Origin: Plazaster borealis
Taxonomy: Eukaryota > Echinodermata > Asteroidea > Forcipulatida > Labidiasteridae
Reading direction: 5' to 3'
NCBI GenBank assembly: GCA_021014325.1
Contig: CM037473.1
Span: 2,866,501-2,930,500 of the forward strand
Length of the DNA: 64,000 nucleotides
The number at the start of each line of letters is the position of its first letter. Positions within the stretch are counted from its first letter, which is position 1. Positions 45,837-58,000 of this stretch are shown in pieces. The notes below the pieces were generated by a model, which made no database searches, had not been told where the DNA came from, and was given only the letters and a program-made list of their open reading frames with translations. The position numbers and the translations under genes were made by a program.

Positions 45837-46053
45837 TTAAACCTGTGGTTCCTGGGACGTCTTGTCTGGAATATCTTTGGGTGAAATCACCTGACCTTCG
45901 GAGGAGGGCTGGGCCGTTGTCTCGACGGCCTCAACCGGGGGAAGGTTCGTCGAATTCACGGTCGAGATTTGGGCCGTGGTGGCCGGTGTAACATTGGCCG
46001 TGGAGTTTGCTTCAGAGGCCGATGAGTTAGGCGGCACTGGAAGGCCGGTTTCA
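45837..46053 (-). CDS. FSIP2: FSIP2-like exon 16, C-terminus (residues 2300-2371)
   Basis: Acceptor TATTATAG|TGAAAC. Encodes ETGLPVPPNSSASEANST and ends DKTSQEPQV-stop at 45837-45839. Thr/Pro/Ser-rich, no domain recognised. The frame is fixed by the two bases carried over from exon 15. Confidence 0.68.
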
Positions 46054-49000
46054 CTATAATAAGGAAGTATCAAACAAATTGGTCTTAATTAAAATAAAGG
46101 TTTTCCCGGCCAAATTCAGCAAAAAAAATCAATTTCAATAACACGCTTACAAATTCACGCATTTTCCCCTAATCCACTTAAACTAGGGTTTCTTTTTAGC
46201 TATTAACGCATTCAATTTCGTTTTTGTGCACACATGATTTCGTTTTTTCATTCAGATTCGTTTCTGAGTCATTCTATTTCATTTATAGGCATCCAAGACT
46301 ACACTTTGACCATTCTTAAGTTAAATTTCTATTGCTTATTTACACTCTTGATGAAATTAAATGGTTGGCCAGCTCTTGCTGCTGGCTTTTACGAAAATGA
46401 ATGAGTCTTGCGGTAGGGTGATTTTGAATGATCTTATTTGACCATTGAATGCTAAACTGATGAAATTGAATTACTCGTTTTTACTGTTGAATGCTGATTC
46501 AACGGAGCAGTCATTTTCAAACGAAATTGAATGAGCCGGGTGTTAAAATGAATGGACTTTTGTTGAAATTGGCCGAGGAAAACATACATTTATAATTAAA
46601 ATAATAAAATGTGAGCCATGAAAATAGTGCAGACGAACAAACAGTAAAAAAATACATCATTTTTTAAAGGGGCGGTCAATTTGATGGAATTTGTTTTAAG
46701 TTAGAGAATCAACACAGGCTAATTTGACATTTTCCGTGCTGTTTTGCTAGGTCTCAATAGGGAACCTGGAACATTTTTGAGATTTTTCAACTGAAATTTG
46801 TTAACAAACGGCTTGTTGACACAATTGAAATTGGAAACGTTGTTATTCTGAAATACATGTACATACCCGACATGAGCATTGGTCTTACTACCGCCCTCAC
46901 TTGACGAAGTTCTTTTCTGCTCGAGAGTAAAACAAACCAAAATGTATTTATTTTAATTGGTGTCGGTAAAACTCTTCTTACTGAAAATAAATGGTAAATT
47001 CATGACATTATAACGATCATTGAGTAATTATTGACCATATTTTTGACCGCGTGAGGGCGCTTTCTTCAGGGAATGTCTTGCAACACAACTACAATTTCAT
47101 CTCATTTTTATTGCCTGTAGGTAGTTTTCTTGCATCAATGACGAAAAAAATAAACGTCATAATAACAAAAATTTAAAAAAAACGTTTGTTTACTTGTTTT
47201 TCATCACGTAAAAATTGGTCCACAAACGCCCTCACGCGGTCAAAAATACGGCGAATTTCGATGAGCCAGAAGAAGAATAAACTTACTCCTTTATTTTTGT
47301 GCTTTCGTTTCTTTTTCGCAGTCAGTACGGGTTCGGTTGACAAACCCTGCGTGGTTGGCGCAGTGCCGGTTGACTGACTCTGGCGCAGTCCACCTTCACC
47401 TTGGTGTATGACGTAGTCTGATTTCACGGCTGTTCCCATTGTTGTTTCGCTACGCAGGCGGCTTCCCTTGCCGTTGGTTCGACTCCCTTGAGACTGCCCA
47501 GAGAACATTCTGCTCAGTCGGTCAATAACCGCGGATATGACGCTCTTTGATCGGCGGGCAGCAGCCTGACCATCGGGGACCTCGTCGTCAGGTTGTTGTC
47601 TGTCTTCTTGGGTCTGGCCGGAATGAGGTGGTGCCTGGTCGTCAAACGAAGCCGGCCCGCTGGTGTCATCTTTTCCTTGTGTGACACCCGGTGGTTCCTG
47701 TGGCTGATTTTCGACACGAGCTTCTGACTGAACTTCCGTTGGTTCATTGGAGGCAGCTGGTTTCTTTTCCTCATCGGGACTTTGTGCTTTTTGGAAACCA
47801 CTTTCATCGTCAGGTCGACTTCCTTGGATCGCTTCGACTTGATCCTGCCCGACGGGTTGATCTTTCAAGTCAGCTGCTGCGCCGAGATCCGCTGAAACCT
47901 CAATGAAACCGGAGGACACTCTAGACACTGTTTGATCTTTTGGAATCTCTGTTGGAGTATGGATTATAACAAATGACCCAGCAGAAGTTTGTTTCTCAAC
48001 AGCTTGGGTAACTGGCGACTGACGAGCTTCCTCTTGCTTCTGGTGGGAGGGTGATTCTGAGCTGACAGCTTTCTCGTTGTTGTCAGTATTTCCACCAGAT
48101 GTTGGTCTCGATGATGCAGTTTTACTCTGCACTCTGTGTACCCTACCTGATGTCGTACTGGGGGACGGTGCGGGAGAAGTATTAACACTAGCCCCAGTGG
48201 ATTGTTGAGACGTCCTACGGGGCCCGATGGCTGTTGAGGCAGCGGGTGATACCTTGATAAGTCGAACAGATCCGCCTGAGGAGCGGCCTGATATTTTTTT
48301 CAAAGAGCCCGTCGAGTTCTTGGTTGATCGGCTGGACATCGATGGGGCCGGGGTGACCTTGATCAGGCGGACCGACCCTGTCGACGGAGGCTTGCTAACT
48401 TGGGAGCGTTGCTTCATTATGGTAGGTGCGGATGACTCTGCTGAAAGCTGCTTTATTATTGGCTTGGAAGACTCATGACCCGACGACTTTTTCCTTGTAG
48501 TTGAAATATTTGTATCAGCTGACGGTTGTTTCACTGCAGCAGTCTCAGATGTATCAGCTGTTGGTTTCGTCGTGGACGGTATTTTTGCGTCGTCAATAGT
48601 TTTGTTGCTGCCGCTGTTTTGAGGTTGTCTTTCTGACGATTTCGATGAAATGCCCTCCCTTGGTCCGGGAGAAATTGGTGATTTTCTAGGGTTTTGCTGA
48701 CGACGAAAAACGCCAAGAGGCGATGACGATTTAGTTGACGATCTCGAAAGAGTCCTTGTAAGTGACAAAAACGGCTTCGCTTTTGCACTTTTACTAGATG
48801 TGGTCCTTTTAATACAAGGCTGTAATAAAGAACAACATTTATTAACATACACAATGACACCCTCAAAGATTTATTGATAATTTTATAAATTCTAGTCTTT
48901 TCCCTGATCGATATAGGCATATGTTCCCGGTAAAAAAAGCTGTAAGTCAGAATAAATAACAACAGAGAAAAATAAACCATACTACCACCATCTTGGTCAT

Positions 49001-52000
49001 GTTCCTTGTATCCAATAACACTAATTAATGCAAATATTCATTGTTCAAGGAACTAGACTATTTCTACTTTCAGCCTCAGTTTGATTAATATGATTTGAAT
49101 GGGGATAAAATCAAGATGGCCGCACCATGATAAAGGTCTAATCACCTTCTTCTCAATATAGCCGTCTTATATTCACCCGAGTACAAAGAATTTAATATAT
49201 CACTTGCAATATTCATTACACAAGACCTTAAGCGTATGACGTAATTTGAGTAGGGCGCCCTCGCCTAGAGGTCAAAAAGAGGCTGTTCATTGGCCAATCA
49301 TGTGCGCCGCGCGTACAAATCTGTGTGTTTCCATTGTTTCATCATTGGTTTACCTCTAAGATGGCGGCATGATGCATAAGGTCTTCGGCTCAAGCAGCAA
49401 AAAATGCTTTACAATATTCTGCTTAGCAAAAAATTAGCTTGACACCAGTCACAGATGTTACATGTGACGAGGTATTTTGGCTGGTAACCTTATTCTGGTA
49501 ATGTAAGCATAATGCTGTTGTGCTTGGCTACCTTTTGTGCTTAAGCAACTCTATGGAACTAGGCCCTGGTTTAATGTAGAAACTCCACGGTTTGTGTAAT
49601 GTGGACTTAGTCTCCACAGTCTTCTTTTGAATTTTGTGGCATGAGCCAGTTGGGCAGGAGGGTATAACGATAGTAATAGGGTTTAGAAAATGACAAAGTT
49701 GCATATAAATTGCTGTTCATTTTTCTTTAAGCTTTATGTCGGGATGTTTTGTTAAAGTGCTTGTTATTAACTACAAGACTGTTTGTTATTTTCCTTCACG
49801 CATGCCGTATCATGGTCGTTCATATCGAAACTTCACTTTCAATTTTCAATTTCAAGTTAACAGTGAACAAGGCGCGAAAATACACACTATAAATTATTGA
49901 AAGCTATGCTTACGTCACTGCCTGTCTTGGACTTTTTCTTCCTGCCTCGCTGCCTCTTTTCGAAGCTGCTTTTGTTTCGAGTCAATTTTGGTTTGACCTT
50001 GGCTTTGTCTATCTTTGGCAGAGTCTTGCTTTTGGTTTGTCCTGGCTCTTCGGCGTCCCCGTTAACGTCGTCTTTAGTGGGTTCTATCTTCACTTTCGAA
50101 TTGACTTTGTTCTCCTCTATGCTCTCATCGTCCACAGTCATCGGAGTTGCTGGGGCTTCGTCTATTTTTTCTGGGAGAGTGGGTCCACCCGAAGGTGGGT
50201 TGACCTGTTCCGCGTCTGGTTGTGCAGAATCGATCACTCCTTGTTCGACTTTCTTTTCAGGCACCAGGTTCTTGTCTTCAGTGGTTTGTAAGTTTGTTTT
50301 ATCTGTATCTTCTGCTTGTTGCTTGGATAGTTTCAGATTTTCTTCATCCCCTTTGGTGTCTGGTATTGCAGCTGTTGTGTCATCGGTAGTTCCGGTGCTT
50401 TCCAAAACAAGAGCACTGACTTGATTGTTTGTATTGAGGTCTTGGGCAGAGACATCCGTGACGTGGAGGCTGTCTCCAGCTTTACTACCTTCTGTCTTCG
50501 GAGCACTGCACTGATCTTGGGAATGAGTACCGCTGCTGCTCGCTCCTGTTGAACCTTTCTTGCCCTTCGACTCAGTAAGCATTTTAGAGTTCTTCCTGCT
50601 GAAAATGCTACTAATGCGGCTTATGACAGCCCCTATCATACTCCTGGAATGGCTTGCCTTCCCGGACGGCTGTCCGTCTTCAGCAGTCTTGGTTTCAGTG
50701 TGGGAGACCACCTCTGCTGGACTACCTCCCCTCCTGAATTCGGATTCGCTCCCAAGACCCGGAATATCTCTTGATTTACCGCTGCGGATTGACCTGGTGC
50801 TTGTTCGAGACACTGGAACAGTGGGCTCAACTTCGTCTTCTTGGGGTGAGGTGCAGTCTCCTCCTGCAACAGTATCCTTGTGATCTTGAGATGTTTCGGG
50901 TTGACTGTTTTCCTCGCCTGCTCTCGCAGTGTTACTATGTTCTTCTTGTTCTTGTTCCTCAGTGACCACGTCGTCTACGACTTCGTGTACCTGTGTCAGG
51001 GAGGGGAATAATAAGAAATTAATGAAGTGCAAGTTGCGACATAGAGGGACCAGTTTTCTTCGGTCAAGTGATTGCTGGACGCCATTTTCGGTCCAAATGC
51101 AGCACAACCCAATGGGCAGACTATTCTGGCACCCTGTATTCACCTATGCATTTTTGGACACAAAATGGCTTCTTATCGCAAGTTGTCGCAACTCGCTCAC
51201 GGCTCTGATGTACTGAGCACAAGTGCGCCCTTAACCTTACTTACGCCGGATGCAACATTCTTGTTTGCATATTTACTGTAAAAACTTAAAGTTTGTGTCC
51301 GCGACCTTTGGACCTTTCTCTTTTACATTTAAGCTTTGAGCAAAAGAGAGCACATTTATTTTCTTTAGGTATTTCTCTCTATTTTGTAGGTAGCATGGCT
51401 CTGGCAATGCTCTGAATACTGTATTTGGGAGGAATAATGTCCTAGAGCTCTCTGTGAGTATTGTTTTGTGTTTAAACCATCTTTTTATCAGAGAAAAATT
51501 GTAATTTTTAGGGCTAGTTGAATCGGGTATTGTAAACTTGTGTGTATGTAGCCAGCCTCGTGTTGACCTTTTGCCTTTGACATAAGTGACTGTGTTGTGC
51601 TATTTGTATTTTGTGCTATAGATTGGAAGATTAAAATAAATTCAAGTGCACGCGATCACTTCATATTTTAGACTTCATCGTATGGATTTTTGCTGTAGTA
51701 TTTTGGTAAATACTCGTCCTTTTTAATTAGAGGGTCGGTGTGGCAGGATATTATGTCGTCCCCCCATGCGGCGAACTGTGTACAAATTTCTTCTGATAGC
51801 GCCCTTTTTTGAACCAACCTCCTCCAGTCCATATTAATTTTCCATATGGGGGACAGAATCTCCGGGGGACAGATTTCCCTAGGACACCGGCCTCCTTCCC
51901 GTGCCTCTACATTAACTTTGAAAATTTAAAAATAAATTTAAACATAAATTGGTATTCAAATTGGTATTCACTGTATCTTTTAAATTTGTAACTGTTAGAG

Positions 52001-55000
52001 CTATGAATAATCTACCTTGTATGCTTTCCGTTTAGGTAAATAACAAACTCCTCCGGTTTCCTCGACGGCCATGAATTCTTCGTCCGAGTGATGTTCGGTG
52101 ATATCCACATCTGGCTGATCGAGGACACCGTACATGTGATCATGCTCCTCGTGATGGGGATGGGACAGCTCCCGCACGAGGGTATCCTTGAGACACTTCG
52201 CAGAGCCCTGGCAGAAGGTCATGTCAGGTCGGAACATATTCCGGAAGGAGTTTCGGCTGTTTGCCGAGTAGGCCGACGGTACCTTCCTGTGGCTGTCGGG
52301 TTTCATGGAGATGGCGGAGAGATTATGCGAGATGATCTCCTCGTCCAGATTCAGAGGGTGATTGTGGTAGATCGGAACGATGTTGCTGAAGTGGTGGCTC
52401 TTTGCTTCTGCCTCCTCTCGACCACCACCTTCTGAGTACTCCCCACTCTCTGCAACTTTGTGGAGAGACTTATTGCTGATGTCGTGAACGAGATGTCCCG
52501 ATTTGTCGGCATATAGCTCTTCCACCGACAATACTTTCTCCGTCACGGATTCGTCGTGGACTCCTTCTCGGGGAATGACGGCCCCTTCGAAGATGGTCTT
52601 CTCCTGGTTCTTCTTCAGCACGGATGTCAACCCCTCAACCGGCAAACCCTCTAGGCACTCAGCGAGGGAATGGACGCTCTCTTCCTCGGCTATGATCTCG
52701 TTTTCGACAAGACCGATGATCTCATCCTCTCCGACGTCTTCTCCGTCCGGGTCGCTCTCGTCGCTCTCGCTCCCTTGGACGTGGTCATGCGCCAGGTCCG
52801 TTTCGCTTTCCCGGAACACATCGTTCACAGTGGCCAAGAGAATGCTGCTTCGGTGAAGATGCACATCGTGACCGTCATGAACCTTTCCTTCGCTCTGACT
52901 CAGTTGAATCGTTTCATCATCGCGTGGATACTCCCTTGCATGGTTTAAATAAGCGAGAACACTACTGAACACCAACTTGACTACAATCTGAGCCTGTACA
53001 GTAATATCTGCTCCCTAAAAGATAAAGGATCAAAATTGGGAACATTAGTTCTATTCTATTAGGTTCTGAGGCCGTTGTAAATTACTGCAGATAGTGTATA
53101 ATGAAGATATACATTATTAGAAATTGTTTTAATCTTATATGAGTTTTGAGGCATTGCATGGTGAGATATCAATGTATATTCAGTTTGCGGTAACACCATG
53201 ACTGTGTGCAAATTGAATTATCTACTTTGCTGATGTGCAGATTTGTTCTTTGAGAACTTGTCTTGCTATTAAAATTCTACTCCCGCTGAGTAGATTTCGG
53301 AATTCAGGAGACTACTTAGTTCTGAAAAGAACTGTCCTGCTCAACTACCACCTGGGGGGGGGGGGTAAGAAATCGGCCGGGACTACTAGTTTCGCTAGTG
53401 AATCGAGAGCACTTCTCGTTATTAACTTCACTGCCAAGGAGTGAGTTCTTAATTGGTCTCAACGTTTTGACTAGCCTGCTGTAGTCATCTTTAGGAGACT
53501 GAAGAGTGTTTGAGATGCTTTAAACCTTTTACAAACCTCTCTTCTGGGATCACTTCCAAATGGAGCATTGTCTTCCGTGTCAACCGTAGGATCATTCAAT
53601 GGCTGCACATTGTGACCTGCTGGTGAAGGAGGTGGTGTTTTTAGGCCGCCCTCTGTTGGCGATGGAGATTCCGTGTCAGCGGCGGTCCTCTTATAAATTA
53701 TATCCGAGACAACAGCTCTTGCCTTGAGACTGTGCTGCGCCGTCTGTGGGGACGCTTGGTTCATCGCGCTCCGGGCAGGTTCGGGTGAGAACGGGCTCGA
53801 AGAGCGAGAACCACGAGATTTGCACCTGCTGCTGGCTCTTTGCTCCGTCCGCAGTTGCTCTTTGGCCGTCTTTAGAACATCATCGGCAATGGCTTGGGCC
53901 AACTTGCTGCTACTTGCTTTATGTGGCTGTGTTACTTCTTCATCAGTAATCTGTGTAACAGCATTCTGTAGGGTATGAATCGTAATATCATGTGCAAGTA
54001 TGCTGCTGCTGGTCTTGGGCGTGTGTAGTCTTTTCTCAGCCTCAAGCTGAACAGTGGCGTTCTGCAAGGTGTCACGGGTGACGGCCTGTGCGAGCAAGCT
54101 GCTCTCGGTCACGGGAGTTGGTAGCCTTCTTTCAAGGTGTCTTACTGCAATTGCCAGGGCGTCATTTGTTACAGACTCGGCCATGAGACTGCTGTCTGTG
54201 TGCGGCTGAAGTGCTCGATTCTCTTGCTGAAGTTGTCTGGTAACTTTCTGGAGAGTATTGTTTGTGACAGCCTGGGCTAATAAACTGCTACTTGTGTGGA
54301 CTTGAGGGTAAAGTGCTTGAAGAGTTTGCTCGGCTTCAAGATGCCTTGTTGCATTTTTCAGAGCGTCTGATGCCAGAGCCTGCGCTATGATACTACTGCT
54401 TGATTGGAGAGGATCGGCTCCGAGCTGTCTCATTACATTTTTGATAGCATCTGCTGCAACAGCCTCTGCGATGATGCTTGAGCTCGACTGTGGGAGGAGC
54501 ACTCGAAGCTGTTCTGTCGCGTTCTTTATCGCCGTGAATGCCAAGTCCTCAGCGAGCAAGCTGGTACTGGAGTGCATCGGTCTCTCCTCTCGCAGCTGCC
54601 GTGCAGCTTCTTTGATCGCATCAGACACCACTCTTTCTGCGATGACGCTTGTGCCTGACTGTGACAGCTCATGGTGGAGCTGGCTGGTGACGCTTCTAAT
54701 TGCGTCCCAGACAACTTCCTCGGCAAGAATGCTCGTCTCCGATCGTTGCGTCTCCGCTTCCAGCTCTCGTACGACATTCCGTATCGCATCGGAGACCACA
54801 GCCCTTGCAAGGAGACTGCTACTGGTATGCGACGAGGATTTCTCCTTCCCCCTTGGTTGGATAGATCCATCGGACATGACTTCACTCTTGGTGATGGGAC
54901 TCGCGGGGTGTACCTCTGGCAGGCTGATCTGCCTTCCAACGGTGGATATCTCAGCAGCAGAAGGTAGCATGGAGTCAGACGCTATCACCCCAATCGCTGT

Positions 55001-58000
55001 TGATCCGGGGAGTGGCGGGAGTCCCCCTTCTGCCTCAATCTGTTCCTTAGCTCCATTAAGAATCGTTGAAACTACCAGGCGTGCTACTCTGCTGTTGGAC
55101 AGATGCAGAACACTCTTCCGCCGGATGAGCTCCGGTAGTTTGACCTCTGGTGGGCGAACGTCCGACTCAACAGCTTTGGGCTCAGATGTTATGCTATCAC
55201 TAGAGAACCGTTCGGCCTCAAGAGCATGGAAGATGTTTCCGACAAGATCTCTAGATGAAGCGATGAAGGAGTCGTAGTGGTCTCCAAATAAAACAGCCAG
55301 CTCCAAGGAAGAAAGTGAAAAGGCTGTAAGGATCGAAGGAGAAAACAAAATTCAAAAGGAATACCGGAAAAATATTGGCTCAGTTTCACAGACAGGATTT
55401 TAAAAAGCTTCAATTTCAGGGCTTTCTTTTCCTTTTTCTAATACCTTGTTCTTCTGTTATTTCGGTGTCAAGATCGTCTTCGTCAACTTCTTCCAGGATG
55501 TCTTTGCTCCCACTGATTATTATGTGAGAAGCTTCCTTCGCTTCAGCGGTCAGAGGGGGCTCGATGGATGCACAAGTCGTCGGGGACGTAGCTGGGTCAT
55601 TCATCTAATGCAAAGTACGAAGGTTACATATTATTTGCGGCTAATTTTGTTTCCAGTTCAATTCAATTATTTCCGTACTCACAATAACAACAGACAGAAC
55701 CATTGGACAAACAATATAGCAGTACAATACAAGCAAAGAGTATTCCTGACAGATGATAACGGTAATGACAAATATCTAGTGAGTAAGGAGGCTGTTCTAA
55801 GCCGAGGCTTGTGGGGAACAGCCCTAGACATATTACAAAAACAATAAACAAAGACAACAAAACAAAACCAAAACGAACAAAAAACGGACAGGAGAGAATG
55901 TAAAATATACCGGTAATGAGCTAATAAAACAAATAATGCCGAAAAATAATAAACAAATGAGGACCAGCTAGAAGAATAAAATGAGAGGAAAAAAGCTGAA
56001 GACGAGCAGTGGAGCCGGGAGAGAAAGCTTAGTTACGTAATGAGAGAGTATGACTCGTTTGAAGGCTTTAAAGGCACTAAACACGTTTGGTAATTGTCAA
56101 AGACCAGTGTTCTCACTTGGTGTATCCCAACATATGCATAAAATAACAAGCCTGTGAAAGTTTGGGCTCAATTGGTCATCGAAGTTTCAAGAAAATGATG
56201 AAAGAAAGAACACCCTTGTTGTACAATGTGTGCTTTCAGATAGGAATAAAAACTTCTTGCAAGAAGTGTTTATTATTTTAGTGAGAAATTACCTCTTTCT
56301 CAAAAACTACGTTACTTCAGGGGGAGTCGTTTCCTACAATGTTTTATACTATCAATAGCTCTCCGTTGCTTATTACCAAGTAAGTTTTTATGCTGATATT
56401 TATTTTTGAGTCATTATCAAACAACTGCTCAAAAAAGGTATCATCGAACTTATATAGTAGTTTACATACAAAAACTCATTTCAGAATCGGTAGTTTTCTT
56501 ACAAGAAGCATCCTCTCGTCAAACTTCCAGACTCCATTGGCTGGCGAGAGCTTGATTCTTTCCAGTGCGTAGTCTACTGCCCATGCGCTGTAATGACGTG
56601 GTCCTCCTAGGCCGTGACGTGCATGATGTCTTCGTCTACGACCACCTGTGTTAGAAGCAATGTAAAAAAATGACACTTTTTGAAATGGTGAGACGGGCTG
56701 TTATTAGGCTATTATCAAAGACAATTTTTAAAATTTAATAGATGTTAAATTGGCATCGGGGATAAAGAATATTATTTACCCTTAAACCGATGTGTGTAAA
56801 GATACTTAGTACTTTCCCTCTAGCTACCGGGCAATCTCGGTGGTTTAGGTGGCAAGACATCTGCTCTAGAATGGCAAAGGTCGTGGGTTCGAATCCCACC
56901 CGAGTAATATGCCTGTGGATTTTTTTCCACAGGACTCGGCACTCGAAACTTGTCCAGAGCGCTTTTCATGTATACTACAGTTTTTCTCCACGTCTATTAA
57001 GAGTTTATCAGGCGCTTTAGCCAATGCTGTTTATATTTCCTGAGTAGTGACCATCAGTAGCTTTTGAGATACCTGTTTGTCTCCGTCTACGCTCCTCAAA
57101 AAGGTTGCGCACAATCTTCAGCTTCTTCTCCAGCCGAGCTCGTATCTTTACCTCTTGCTGCTGCAGTTGTTCCGCTCGTGTGTCCCGGATGTGCTGGAAT
57201 GTGGCTAAAATGGCGTTTAAAATGGACATGTTATAAATTAATAGACAAACCCGAGAGCTGTGTATTGAGAGAGGGACCAGTTTTCTTTGGTCACGGGGTC
57301 GTGGTTGCTGGAAATTGGAAATGTTTTAATAGACAGACCAGAGCTGTGTATTTGAGGGAGTTGCGAAATGGATGGACTAGTTTTCTTTGGTCAGGTGGTT
57401 GCTGACGCCATTTTCGGTCCAAATGTTGCACAAGCCAATGTGCAGTCTAGTCTGAACCCCATTGTGCGCGCATGCGTTTTTTTGGACCGAAAATGGCTCC
57501 TAATTGCAAGTTGTCGCAACTCCCTCGATACACAGCTCTGAGACAGACATTCCTGGTAAGTTTCCACTCTTTACGTATTGTGATAAATGGATTTATCTTG
57601 TAAGTCTGCTGCCACCTAGCGTCCCCAGAAGCCTCCCCTGAACTGTCTGGAATAATCCTCTAAAAATACCCAACTTAGAACAATCTATAAACAGAAAATA
57701 AATAAACGAGAATTGAACACTCACAGAGTTGTCTGGATCTCTGATCAGCCACTATCCTCTCCCTGGTGCTGATGTTTTCTTCGATTTGAGCTTCGGATTG
57801 TTGTTTCTTCCTCGAGTCATCGACAAGACGCTTGTCCCGGATTCGTTTGTGCCTGTTCCATTGGTCCTCCAACTGCACGTACACCATTCAACAAAATATA
57901 TAATTGAAATTTTTGTATTAATTTCTTTTGTAAACCCTGCGAGAATAATTATATCAACTTACACAAAATCATATGCAGGGTATAGCTGGTGTTGAGAATC

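Noticed and set aside
47041..47075. Second copy of the exon 14 read-through coding end (TTTTTGACCGCGTGAGGGCG)
   Set aside because: A 20-bp match to 47225-47250 in inverted sense near the alternative C-terminus; too short to call a repeat or exon.
49897..50424. 175-codon plus-strand frame
   Set aside because: Antisense of FSIP2-like exon 13, whose minus-strand frame is in phase with its neighbours.
54387..55277. 296-codon plus-strand frame
   Set aside because: Antisense shadow of FSIP2-like exon 11; the minus-strand frame has the helix array and proper splice sites.
56836..56920. Possible functional tRNA gene
   Set aside because: A and B boxes are present, but the cloverleaf is not convincing and the same head is fused to a repeated non-tRNA body, so it is a SINE.
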